Part shown: in pieces, positions 44,917 through 53,200 of the stretch
Layout: the number at the start of each line of letters is the position of its first letter
How positions within the stretch are numbered: position 1 is the first letter of the stretch
NCBI RefSeq assembly: GCF_031348265.1
Contig: NZ_CP133771.1
Location: 7,254,001-7,318,000 of the forward strand
Origin: Streptomyces collinus
GTDB taxonomy: Bacteria; Actinomycetota; Actinomycetes; Streptomycetales; Streptomycetaceae
Direction of reading: 5' to 3'
DNA: 64,000 bases
The notes under the pieces: generated by a model
The model's database searches: none
The model's input: only the letters and a program-made list of their open reading frames with translations
What the model was told of the DNA's origin: nothing
Made by a program: the position numbers and the translations under genes

Positions 44917-45747
44917 GTGGCGGACTGGATACTGCGGGAGAGCCTGGTCACCGGGTCGGGGACCGTGCGCTGGGACCGGCTCGGCGACCCCGGCGGAGAG
45001 CCGGTGGTGCTGCTGCACGGGACGCCCTTCTCCTCGTACGTGTGGCACGAGATCGCGCCCGCCCTCGCCGCCGCCGGGTACCGCGTGCACGTGTGGGACA
45101 TGGCGGGGTACGGCTCCTCCGGCATGCACGCCGGCCAGGACGTCTCACTCGGCGCCCAGGGCCGGATCTTCGCCGAGCTGCTCGCGCACTGGGGCCTTCA
45201 GGAGCCGGCGGTCGTCGCGCACGACTTCGGGGGGTGCGTGGCCCTGCGCGCCCATCTGCTGCACGGGGCCCGCTACCGGCGGCTCGCGCTGGTCGACCCG
45301 GTGGCGCTGAAGCCCTGGGGCTCCCCCTTCTTCCGGCTGGTCGGGGAGCACAGCGGGGTCTTCGAGCAGCTCCCGGCGGCACTGCACGAGGCCCTGGTGC
45401 GCGAGTACGTCTCCTCCGCGAGCCACCTCGGCCTGCGTCCCGCCACCCTCGACGCCCTGGTCGGGCCCTGGACGGGGGAGGAGGGCCAGGGGGCCTTCTA
45501 CCGGCAGATCGCGCAGGCCGACCAGCGCTACACCGACGAGATCCAGCCGCTCTACCCGACGATCGACCTGCCCGTCACGGTGTGCTGGGGCACCGAGGAC
45601 ACCTGGATCCCGTTCGCCAGGGGGCAGGAACTCGCCGGCCTGATCCCGGGAGCCCGGCTGGTGCCCGTCCCGCAGGCCGGTCATCTCGTCCCGCTGGACG
45701 CGCCCGCCCGGCTGACGGGCGAGCTTCTCACCTTCCTCATGGCCTGA
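44917..45747 (+). CDS. Alpha/beta hydrolase with Asp nucleophile (haloalkane dehalogenase/epoxide hydrolase-like)
   Basis: This 276-residue cytoplasmic enzyme has the oxyanion motif LLHGTPFSSYVWHE. The nucleophile elbow VAHDFGGCVAL has Asp where esterases have Ser. It also has a catalytic acid in GTEDTWIPF and His in QAGHLVPLD. Asp in HDxGG is characteristic of haloalkane dehalogenases and epoxide hydrolases, so C-halogen or epoxide cleavage is more likely than ester hydrolysis. GTG at 44917 is chosen because GGGAGGGAG lies 7 bp upstream; ATG 44869 would add 16 residues. The stop lies in the first unit of a 16-bp repeat. Confidence 0.82.
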   Translation: MADWILRESLVTGSGTVRWDRLGDPGGEPVVLLHGTPFSSYVWHEIAPALAAAGYRVHVWDMAGYGSSGMHAGQDVSLGAQGRIFAELLAHWGLQEPAVVAHDFGGCVALRAHLLHGARYRRLALVDPVALKPWGSPFFRLVGEHSGVFEQLPAALHEALVREYVSSASHLGLRPATLDALVGPWTGEEGQGAFYRQIAQADQRYTDEIQPLYPTIDLPVTVCWGTEDTWIPFARGQELAGLIPGARLVPVPQAGHLVPLDAPARLTGELLTFLMA

Positions 45748-45841
45748 GGACCGTATGCGCTGAGGGCCGTGCGGCCTGAGGACCGTGCGGCCTGAGGACC
45801 GTATGCGCTGAAGACCGTGCGGCCTGACGGCCGTCTGACCC
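45746..45841. repeat. Six-unit 16-bp minisatellite
   Basis: Units of 16 bp start at 45746, 45762, 45778, 45794, 45810 and 45826. The types are GAGGACCGTATGCGCT (units 1 and 4, identical) and GAGGACCGTGCGGCCT (unit 3, with unit 2 and 5 one-base variants), plus a diverged last unit. The array begins inside the TGA of the upstream hydrolase and repeats the TGA each unit. Confidence 0.9.
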
Positions 45842-45880
45842 CGGGGAACCATCAGGACCGCACAAAGTCCGACGGGATCA

Positions 45881-45909
45881 TTGCTTCGTTTGTGTTCGAG
45901 TCCTAGGGT
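45881..45909 (+). promoter_or_regulatory. Sigma-70-type promoter of the beta-galactosidase gene
   Basis: TTGCTT (45881-45886) and TAGGGT (45904-45909) are spaced by 17 bp in a locally AT-richer stretch, about 135 bp before the ATG. The long leader to 46050 holds no ORF of note. Confidence 0.55.
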
Positions 45910-46050
45910 GTGCCTGCTCAGCAGTTGCTCCGTCACCGTCAGTTGCACGGATCCCAACAGAAACACCCATCAGGGGTGGGCCGTTGGCGCTCCCATCTGA
46001 CATGCCCTCAGTCCGTGCAGCACCCTGTCGAACCGAGGAAGGCCACGGTC

Positions 46051-49000
46051 ATGCCGCACCCCCACTCGCACCCTTCTCCCGCCGACCGGCCGGTCGTCAG
46101 CCGCCGCCGACTGCTGGAGGGGGGAGCCGCCGTGCTCGGCGCGCTCGCCCTGTCCGCGTCGCCCGCGGCGGCGCACGCGGCCGGCCGGCGCCCCGCGGCG
46201 GACGGTCCGCCCGAGTGGAACGACGGCCTGAGCGTGTACCGGGTGGGCACCGAGGCGCCGCACACCACCCTCATGCCCTACGCGGACCTCGGAGAGGCCC
46301 TGAAGGGCGACCGCGAGCGTTCGCCGTACCGGCTGAGCCTCGACGGCACCTGGAAGTTCGCCTACGTGGACCGCCCCGACGACCGGGACAAGGACTTCTA
46401 CGGCACCGACGTCGACGACTCCGGCTGGGACACCATCCCGGTGCCCTCGGCCTGGCAGCTGCACGGCTACGACGTCCCGATCTACGTCAACATCACCTAC
46501 CCCTGGTGGGGTCCCAACGGCCGCGGCGAGGAGGCCCAGCCGCCGGCCGCCCCGACCCGCTACAACCCCGTCGGCCAGTACCGCCGCACCTTCACCGTGC
46601 CCCGCAACTGGCGTGGCCGGCGCACCTTCCTGCACTTCGAGGGCGTCAAGTCCGCCCACTACGTGTGGATCAACGGCGAGCTGGTGGGCTACCACGAGGA
46701 CTCCTACACCTCCGCCGAGTACGACATCACCCCCCACCTCAAGCCGGGCACCAACCAGATCGCCGTGGAGGTGTACCGCTACTCCGACGCGGAGTGGCTG
46801 GAGGACCAGGACATGATCCGGCTGAGCGGCATCTTCCGCTCGGTCCACCTGTACTCCACGCCCAGCGTGCACCTGCGCGACTTCAAGCTGGACACCCCGC
46901 TCGGCGACGACTACACCTCCGCCGAGCTCAAGGTCACCGCGCACGTACGCGACTACGGCGGCAAGGGCGGGGGCCGCTACACCGTCGAGACCCAGCTCTA
47001 CGACCCCCGTGGCCACGCGGTCTGGCCCCGGCCCCTGAACCGTTCCGCCGACGTCCCCGACGGTGACGAGGCGACGGTCGAGGCGTCCAGAGCCGTCCCC
47101 GCGCCGAAGCTGTGGTCGGCCGAGCACCCCAACCTCTACACCGCCGTGCTCCGCCTGCGCGACCCCGCGGGCAAGGTGGTCGAGACCCTCTCGCACCGGG
47201 TCGGCCTGCGCGAGTTCGCGCTGAAGGACGGCCTGATGCGCATCAACGGCCAGCCCGTCTCCTTCCGCGGCACCAACCGGCACGAGATGCATCCCGTCAC
47301 CGGCTCGGCGCTCACCCGCGCGCAGATGGTCGAGGACATCGGGATCATCAAGCGCCTCAACATCAACAGCGTCCGCACCTCGCACTACCCCAACAGCCCG
47401 CTGTGGCTCGAACTCGCCGACGAGTACGGCCTGTACCTCGTCGACGAGACCAACCTGGAGACCCACGGCATCCGCGACAGGTTCCCGGGAAGCGGCCACC
47501 CCGAGTGGACCGAGGCCTGCGTGGTCCGCGCCCAGAACATGGTCCACCGCGACAAGAACCACGCCTCCGTGGTCATCTGGTCCCTCGGCAACGAGGCGGG
47601 CGGCGGCACCACCTTCAACGCCATGCACGACTGGATCCGCTCCTACGACCCCACCCGCGTCATCCAGTACGAGGGCGACGACCGCCCGGGCATCAGCGAC
47701 ATCCGCTCCGAGATGTACGACAGCCCCCAACGGGTCGAGCAGCGCGCCAAGGACACGAGCGACACCCGGCCGTACGTGATGATCGAGTACTCCCACGGCA
47801 TGGGCAACTCCAACGGCAACTTCAAGAAGTACTGGGACATCGTCCGCCGCTACGACGTCCTCCAGGGCGGCTGGATCTGGGACTTCGTCGACCAGGCCCT
47901 GAGCTGGCCCACCCCCACGCGCAAGCTGCTCACCGAGTCCGGCCCGGGCGCGCTGCGCGGCGAGGTCATGGCACCCGCGGGCACCTTCGACCGAGCCAAG
48001 GGCGTCTCGGGCGGCACCGTCTTCCCCCGCGACCCCCGCCTCGACCTCACCGGCTCCCTGACCCTGGAGGCCTGGGTCACCCCGGACTTCACCGGCGGCC
48101 ATCAGCCCGTCATCGCCAAGGGCGACACCCAGTACGCCCTCAAACAGACCGACAAGAACCTGGAGTTCTTCATCCACGGCGGCGGCCAGTGGGTCACCGC
48201 GAGCTGGACCCTGCCCGACGGCTGGACCGGCAGGGAGCACCACATCGCCGGCGTCTTCGACGCGGACGCGGGGACACTCACCCTGTACGTCGACGGCCAG
48301 GTGCGCGGCACCCGGACCACCACCCGACGCCCCGGCGTCAACACCGCGTCCCTGTCACTCGCCACCGACATCGACAACCCGACCCGGGAGTTCAGCGGCA
48401 CCATCCGCCGCGCCCGCGTCTACGCCCGCGCCCTGAGCGCCACCGAACTGGCCTCGGACACCCGCAAGCCCGACGACGAGGGCGTGCGCTTCTGGTTCGA
48501 CGCTGCCACCGCCGGCCTCACCGAGAAGCGCCCACGCGACAAGACCTTCTACGCGTACGGCGGCGACTGGGGCGACAACCCCAACGACGGTGCCTTCGCC
48601 GGCGACGGCATCGTCCTGCCCGATCGCAATCTCACCGGCAAGTCCGCCGAGGTCAAGCAGATCTACCAGGCCATCGGCGTTGCTCAGGCCGCGGGCGGCC
48701 CCGGCGCCGTCACGCTCACCAACGAGTACCTGTTCACCAACCTCAGGGATTTCGAGGGCCGTTGGTCCCTGGTCGCCGACGGCAAGGTCGTCCAGCGCGG
48801 CCGGCTGACCCGCGACCAGCTGAACGTCGCCCCGCTGAGCAGCAAGGACATCAAGGTCCCGGTGCGGCTCCCGGCGAAGCCCGAACCCGGCACGGAGTAC
48901 TTCCTCCAGCTCTCCTTCACCACCAGGGAAGCCACCCCCTGGGCCGGGGCCGGCTTCGAGGTGGCCAAGCAGCAGCTCGAACTCGACGCGGACAGCCCGG

Positions 49001-49947
49001 CCGTGCAGCCCGCGCCGCTGCGTACCGTGCCCGCCCTCACCCACACCGACGGGGACAGGACCGTCACCGTGAAGGGCAAGGGCTTCGCCGTCACCGTCGA
49101 CAAGAGCACCGGAACCATCACCTCCTACGAGGCGGGCGGCACCCGGCTCATCACCTCAGGGCCCGTCCCGAACTTCTGGCGGGCGCCCACCGACAACGAC
49201 CGCGGCAACGGCCAGCACACCCGCAACCAGACGTGGCGCGACGCCGGAGCGAAGCGGAAGGTGACCGACGTACGGGTGCGGCCCCTGGACGACCGGGCCG
49301 TCGAGGTCACCGTCACCGGCACGCTGCCCACCGGCACGGAGTCCACGTACAGCACGACGTACACGGTCTTCGGCAACGGCGAGATCAAGGTCGACAACAC
49401 CCTGCACCCGGGGGCGGCGAACCTGCCGTACATCCCGGAGGTCGGCACCCTGCTGTTCCTGCCGCGGGGCCTGGACCGGCTGCACTACTACGGCCGGGGC
49501 CCCGAGGAGAACATGTGGGACCGCAGCAACGCCACCGACGTGGGCCTGTACTCCGGCACCGTCTCCGGGCAGTGGACCCCGTACCTGCGCCCCCAGGAGA
49601 ACGGCAACAAGACCGACGTCCGCTGGGCGGCGCTGACCGACGGCAGGGGCCGCGGACTGCTCGTGTCCGGTGAGCCGCTGCTGGAGGTCAACGCCTCGCA
49701 CTTCACCCCCGAGGACCTGTCCGTCGGCGCCCGCCACGACTACCAGCTCACCCCCCGGGACGCGGTGGTCCTGCGGCTCAACCACCGCCAGATGGGCGTG
49801 GGCGGCGACAACAGCTGGGGCGCGCACACGCACGACGAGTTCAAGCTGCTCGCGGGCCGCGACTACGCGTACACCTACCGGCTGCGTCCGCTCACGCGCG
49901 TGAGCGAGGCGATGGAGGCCTCGCGACGGCCCACCGCCACCGCGTAG
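46051..49947 (+). CDS. lacZ: Tat-exported GH2 beta-galactosidase with LamG insertion
   Basis: This 1298-residue enzyme has a twin-arginine signal (VVSRRRLLEGG then ALALSASPAAAHA). It then has a sugar-binding domain, an Ig-like domain and the GH2 TIM barrel with acid/base Glu515 in WSLGNEAGGG and nucleophile Glu579 in MIEYSHGMGNS. After WDFVDQ a concanavalin-like LamG domain is inserted (about 650-806; LTLEAWVTPDF, HHIAGVFDADAGTLTLYVDG). The barrel then resumes with FYAYGGDWGD and the Bgal_small_N domain follows. The long form is unlike the E. coli enzyme (about 1020 residues). GAGGAAGG sets the ATG at 46051. It cleaves terminal beta-galactosides outside the cell. Confidence 0.93.
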   Translation: MPHPHSHPSPADRPVVSRRRLLEGGAAVLGALALSASPAAAHAAGRRPAADGPPEWNDGLSVYRVGTEAPHTTLMPYADLGEALKGDRERSPYRLSLDGTWKFAYVDRPDDRDKDFYGTDVDDSGWDTIPVPSAWQLHGYDVPIYVNITYPWWGPNGRGEEAQPPAAPTRYNPVGQYRRTFTVPRNWRGRRTFLHFEGVKSAHYVWINGELVGYHEDSYTSAEYDITPHLKPGTNQIAVEVYRYSDAEWLEDQDMIRLSGIFRSVHLYSTPSVHLRDFKLDTPLGDDYTSAELKVTAHVRDYGGKGGGRYTVETQLYDPRGHAVWPRPLNRSADVPDGDEATVEASRAVPAPKLWSAEHPNLYTAVLRLRDPAGKVVETLSHRVGLREFALKDGLMRINGQPVSFRGTNRHEMHPVTGSALTRAQMVEDIGIIKRLNINSVRTSHYPNSPLWLELADEYGLYLVDETNLETHGIRDRFPGSGHPEWTEACVVRAQNMVHRDKNHASVVIWSLGNEAGGGTTFNAMHDWIRSYDPTRVIQYEGDDRPGISDIRSEMYDSPQRVEQRAKDTSDTRPYVMIEYSHGMGNSNGNFKKYWDIVRRYDVLQGGWIWDFVDQALSWPTPTRKLLTESGPGALRGEVMAPAGTFDRAKGVSGGTVFPRDPRLDLTGSLTLEAWVTPDFTGGHQPVIAKGDTQYALKQTDKNLEFFIHGGGQWVTASWTLPDGWTGREHHIAGVFDADAGTLTLYVDGQVRGTRTTTRRPGVNTASLSLATDIDNPTREFSGTIRRARVYARALSATELASDTRKPDDEGVRFWFDAATAGLTEKRPRDKTFYAYGGDWGDNPNDGAFAGDGIVLPDRNLTGKSAEVKQIYQAIGVAQAAGGPGAVTLTNEYLFTNLRDFEGRWSLVADGKVVQRGRLTRDQLNVAPLSSKDIKVPVRLPAKPEPGTEYFLQLSFTTREATPWAGAGFEVAKQQLELDADSPAVQPAPLRTVPALTHTDGDRTVTVKGKGFAVTVDKSTGTITSYEAGGTRLITSGPVPNFWRAPTDNDRGNGQHTRNQTWRDAGAKRKVTDVRVRPLDDRAVEVTVTGTLPTGTESTYSTTYTVFGNGEIKVDNTLHPGAANLPYIPEVGTLLFLPRGLDRLHYYGRGPEENMWDRSNATDVGLYSGTVSGQWTPYLRPQENGNKTDVRWAALTDGRGRGLLVSGEPLLEVNASHFTPEDLSVGARHDYQLTPRDAVVLRLNHRQMGVGGDNSWGAHTHDEFKLLAGRDYAYTYRLRPLTRVSEAMEASRRPTATA

Positions 49948-49968
49948 CCAGGGGTCGGCGGCGCCGCC

Positions 49969-50331
49969 TCAGTCGGCGGCGTCGCTGATGCCCAGCCGCA
50001 GGTGCTCCACGTGATACACGGCCTGGTCGAGCAGCTCGGCGACATGGTGGTCGTGCAGCGCGTACACCACCGAACGGCCCCGCCGCTCGCCCACGACCAG
50101 GCCCAGATTGCGCAGCAGCCGCAGCTGGTGCGAGCAGGCCGACTGCTCCATGCCCACCTCGGCGGCCAACTCCGTGGCCGGCAGCGGGCCTTCACGCAGC
50201 CGCGCCAGGATCAGCAGCCGGGAGGGCGTGGACAGGGCCTGGAGCGTGGTGGCGACCTTCGCGACGTTGTCCGCGTCCAGGCGTACGCGCTCGCCGGCGT
50301 CCTGCACGGGGGTGACGGCTCCATGACCCAT
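49969..50331 (-). CDS. ArsR/SmtB-family metal-sensing repressor (NmtR/CzrA-like)
   Basis: This 120-residue winged-helix repressor has the recognition helix MEQSACSHQLRLLRNLG and the wing RRGRSVVYALHD. The last helix carries HDHHVAELLDQAVYHVEHL: Asp, His(+2), His(+13), His(+16), exactly the alpha-5 metal-site spacing of CzrA/NmtR sensors of Zn, Ni or Co. No metal efflux gene is adjacent. An ArsR-type dyad at 50358-50381 lies between it and the divergent Ada-AlkA gene. It converges with the beta-galactosidase gene, 21 bp between stops. Confidence 0.88.
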   Translation of the reverse strand: MGHGAVTPVQDAGERVRLDADNVAKVATTLQALSTPSRLLILARLREGPLPATELAAEVGMEQSACSHQLRLLRNLGLVVGERRGRSVVYALHDHHVAELLDQAVYHVEHLRLGISDAAD

Positions 50332-50357
50332 GACGTCATCCTAGCGGCCCCACGCGA

Positions 50358-50381
50358 ACACATGAATGAATCTTCATCTGT
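50358..50381. promoter_or_regulatory. ArsR-type operator between the metal sensor and ada-alkA
   Basis: ACA-c-ATGAA-tgaatc-TTCAT-c-TGT forms an 8+8 interrupted dyad, AT-rich in GC-rich surroundings, 27 bp upstream of the ArsR start. This matches the shape of SmtB/ArsR operators. Confidence 0.65.
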
Positions 50382-50462
50382 GCCCGTGGGGCGGTGCCGG
50401 GCGGGCACGTCGATGTCGGATTCTCGCCAGCCCCGCACCGCCCGGTGCCGGATGCTGGACCC

Positions 50463-51944
50463 ATGCAGATGGGGATGCACACCGACACCGAGCGCTGCGT
50501 GCGCGCCGTCCGGTCGAAGGACGCACGCTTCGACGGCTGGTTCTTCACGGCCGTCCTGACCACCGGCATCTACTGCCGTCCCAGCTGCCCGGTGGTGCCG
50601 CCCAAGCCGCAGAACATGGTCTTCCACCCGAGCGCGGCGGCCTGTCAGCAGGCCGGGTTCCGGGCCTGCAAACGCTGCCGGCCCGACACCAGCCCCGGCT
50701 CCCCGGAGTGGAACCAGCGCGCCGACCTGGTGGCCCGCGCCATGCGGCTGATCGCCGACGGGGTCGTGGACCGCGAGGGCGTGCCCGGCCTCGCCGGCCG
50801 GCTCGGCTACAGCACCCGGCAGGTCGAGCGGCAGCTCCTCGCGGAGCTGGGCGCGGGCCCGCTCGCGCTCGCCCGCGCGCAGCGCGCCCAGACGGCCCGG
50901 CTGCTCATCGAGACGACCGCCCTGCCCATGGCGCAGATCGCCTTCGCCGCGGGCTTCGCCTCGATCCGGACCTTCAACGACACGGTCCGCGAGGTCTTCG
51001 CCCTGGCCCCGAGCGAGCTGCGCGCCCGCGCCCCGAAGCGGCAGGGCACGAGCACACCCGGGGCGCTGTCCCTGCGCCTGCCGTTCCGCGCCCCGCTCAA
51101 CCCCGACAACCTCTTCGGCCACCTCGCCGCGACGGCCGTACCCGGCGTGGAGGAGTGGCGCGACGGCTCCTACCGCCGCACGCTGCGCCTCCCGTACGGT
51201 CACGGCATCGTGGCCCTCACCCCCAACCCGGACCACATCGCCTGCTGCCTCACCCTCAGCGACCTGCGCGATCTGACCGTCGCCATCAGCCGCTGCCGCC
51301 GCCTGCTCGACCTGGACGCCGACCCCGTCGCCATCGACGACCAGCTCCGCACGGATCCGGTCCTCGCGCCCCTGGTCGACAAGGCGCCCGGCCGGCGCGT
51401 GCCACGCACGGTCGACGAGGCCGAGTTCGCCGTCCGGGCCGTGCTCGGCCAGCAGGTCTCCACCGCCGCCGCCCGCACCCACGCGGCCCGTCTGGTCACC
51501 GCGTACGGTGACCCGGTCGAGGACCCCGAGGGAGGCCTCACCCACCTCTTCCCGGCCCCAGAGGCCCTCGCGGCGCTCGACCCCGGGACGCTGGCGATGC
51601 CGCGCACCCGCCGCACGACCTTCACCACCCTGGTCCGGGCCCTCGCCGACGGCGACCTCCACCTCGGAGTGGAGAGCGACTGGCCCCGCACCCGCGAGCG
51701 GCTCCTCGCCCTGCCCGGCTTCGGCCCCTGGACGGTGGACGTCATCGCCATGCGCGCGCTCGGCGACCCGGACGCCTTCCTCCCCACCGACCTCGGCATC
51801 CGCCGCGCGGCCCGGGAACTGGGTCTGCCGTCCACTCCCGCCGCGCTCACCGCACGCGCCGGGGCCTGGCGCCCCTGGCGGGCCTACGCGGTCCAGTACC
51901 TGTGGGCGACCGACAGCCACCCGATCAACTTCCTTCCGGTATAG
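50463..51944 (+). CDS. alkA: Ada-AraC-AlkA fusion: methylphosphotriester sensor and 3-methyladenine DNA glycosylase
   Basis: This 493-residue protein has three parts. Residues 1-80 are the Ada zinc domain with Cys38, Cys42, Cys69 and Cys72 (YCRPSCPV and CKRC), the same positions as in E. coli Ada, where Cys38 accepts methyl groups from phosphotriesters. Residues 88-195 are an AraC HTH. Residues 200-493 are AlkA with a helix-hairpin-helix (GFGPWTVDVIAMRAL, catalytic Asp in TVDVIAM). It senses DNA methylation damage, activates repair genes and removes 3-methyladenine. ATG 50463 gives the canonical Cys numbering. Confidence 0.92.
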   Translation: MQMGMHTDTERCVRAVRSKDARFDGWFFTAVLTTGIYCRPSCPVVPPKPQNMVFHPSAAACQQAGFRACKRCRPDTSPGSPEWNQRADLVARAMRLIADGVVDREGVPGLAGRLGYSTRQVERQLLAELGAGPLALARAQRAQTARLLIETTALPMAQIAFAAGFASIRTFNDTVREVFALAPSELRARAPKRQGTSTPGALSLRLPFRAPLNPDNLFGHLAATAVPGVEEWRDGSYRRTLRLPYGHGIVALTPNPDHIACCLTLSDLRDLTVAISRCRRLLDLDADPVAIDDQLRTDPVLAPLVDKAPGRRVPRTVDEAEFAVRAVLGQQVSTAAARTHAARLVTAYGDPVEDPEGGLTHLFPAPEALAALDPGTLAMPRTRRTTFTTLVRALADGDLHLGVESDWPRTRERLLALPGFGPWTVDVIAMRALGDPDAFLPTDLGIRRAARELGLPSTPAALTARAGAWRPWRAYAVQYLWATDSHPINFLPV

Positions 51945-51954
51945 GGACGTCAAG

Positions 51955-52437
51955 ATGAAGCAGCACACCGTGACCGACAGCCCGTACGGCCCTCTCACCC
52001 TCGTCGCCGACGACGGTGTCCTGTGCGGCCTGTACATGACCGAACAGCGCCACCGGCCGCCCGAGGAGACCTTCGGCACCCGCGACGACACCCTCTTCGC
52101 CGAGGCGGAGGAGCAGCTGAAGGCCTACTTCGCGGGCGACCTGGAGGAGTTCACGGTCGAACTGCGCATGCATGGCACCCCGTTCCAGCGCACCGTCTGG
52201 GACGCGCTGCGCCGCATCCCGTACGGCGAGACCCGTACCTACGGCCAGCTGGCCGGCATCCTCGGAACCCCCACCGCCTCCCGCGCGGTCGGCCTCGCCA
52301 ACGGCCGCAATCCCATCGGCATCATCGTGCCGTGCCATCGGGTGATCGGGGCGAACGGGGGCCTGACGGGGTACGGCGGCGGCCTGGAGCGCAAGCAGCG
52401 CCTGCTGGACTTCGAACGCGGAGCCTCACTCTTCTGA
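51955..52437 (+). CDS. ogt: Methylated-DNA-protein cysteine S-methyltransferase
   Basis: This 160-residue suicide enzyme transfers the methyl group from O6-methylguanine to its own Cys. The active site IVPCHRVIG and the DNA-binding stretch PYGETRTYGQLA are intact, along with the terminal ERKQRLLDFE. It lies 10 bp after the Ada-AlkA fusion, so both repair activities are expressed together as an adaptive-response operon. The length fits Ogt; the Ada zinc domain is encoded separately in the upstream gene. Confidence 0.93.
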   Translation: MKQHTVTDSPYGPLTLVADDGVLCGLYMTEQRHRPPEETFGTRDDTLFAEAEEQLKAYFAGDLEEFTVELRMHGTPFQRTVWDALRRIPYGETRTYGQLAGILGTPTASRAVGLANGRNPIGIIVPCHRVIGANGGLTGYGGGLERKQRLLDFERGASLF

Positions 52438-52462
52438 CGCCGCGACCCGCCTCCCACGGCTC

Positions 52463-52480
52463 GTCAAATTTGACTAGAAT
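52463..52480 (+). promoter_or_regulatory. Palindrome and -10 element of the VOC gene
   Basis: GTCAAATTTGAC (52463-52474) is a perfect 12-bp dyad directly followed by the -10-like TAGAAT (52475-52480) and, six bases on, the ATG at 52487. It suggests a leaderless gene repressed by a dimeric regulator. Confidence 0.55.
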
Positions 52481-52486
52481 GGCGTC

Positions 52487-53200
52487 ATGCCGGAGAAGAC
52501 GATCCCGATCCTGCCCTGCCGGACCCTCCAGCCCGTCCTGGACTTCTACACCGCCCTCGGATTCGAGGTGACGTACCAGCAGCGCAGCCCCAACCCGTAC
52601 GCGGTCGTGGAACGCGGCGGCATCGAGCTGCAGTTCTTCGCCATGAAGCAGTACGAGCCGGCCGCGTCGTTCAGCACCTGCTACGTCCTGACCGACGACG
52701 TCGACGGCCTCTACCGGGCGTTCCGGGCCGGGCTCAGGAAGACGTACGGCAGGATCCCCACCCGGGGGCTCCCGCGGGTCGGGCCGCTCAAGGACATGGC
52801 GTACGGCGTGCGGCAGTTCCTCGTGACCGACCCCGGGGGCAACTGCGTCCGCGTCGGGCAGCGCACCGGCGGGGAGCGGCACCACGGGCCCGCCCCCGAG
52901 GAGACGTTCGCGCGGGCCCTGCACTTCGCGTCCCTCCTGGCGGACTCCAAGGGGGACCCGGCGGGCGCCGCCAAGGTCGTCGACCGGGTGCTGGGCCTGA
53001 CGGACGAGACACCGACGCGCGTCCAGCTGCTTCAGCTCCTCGTCCTGCGCGCGGACGTCGCGGCACGGCTCGACGACGAGGAGGCGACCGCCACCGCCCT
53101 CGCCAGGGCCGCCGCGCTCGACCTCACCGCGGCCGAGCGCGAGCAGGGCCGCGACGCGCTCACCCGCCTGGCGGACCTGCGGGGCTCGCTGCGGCCGTGA
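52487..53200 (+). CDS. VOC-family (glyoxalase/bleomycin-resistance-like) protein with helical C-terminal domain
   Basis: This 237-residue protein has one VOC domain (about 5-125: TIPILPCRTLQPVLDFYTAL, a sheet with ELQFFAMKQYE, then QFLVTDPGGNCVRVGQ). A helical region of about 110 residues resembling TPR hairpins follows (FARALHFASLLAD; ATATALARAAAL). VOC proteins bind and sequester, or act on, small ligands. GTG/ATG alternatives are absent; the start at 52487 immediately follows a -10 element. Its last 41 bp overlap the convergent sirtuin gene. Confidence 0.82.
   Translation: MPEKTIPILPCRTLQPVLDFYTALGFEVTYQQRSPNPYAVVERGGIELQFFAMKQYEPAASFSTCYVLTDDVDGLYRAFRAGLRKTYGRIPTRGLPRVGPLKDMAYGVRQFLVTDPGGNCVRVGQRTGGERHHGPAPEETFARALHFASLLADSKGDPAGAAKVVDRVLGLTDETPTRVQLLQLLVLRADVAARLDDEEATATALARAAALDLTAAEREQGRDALTRLADLRGSLRP

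Noticed and set aside
45746..45841. CRISPR-like array
   Set aside because: The units are contiguous with no spacers and are only 16 bp, so this is a minisatellite.
45970..48243. 757-codon minus-strand frame within the beta-galactosidase gene
   Set aside because: It is antisense to a catalytically complete enzyme; its residues mirror the sense codons and show no domain.
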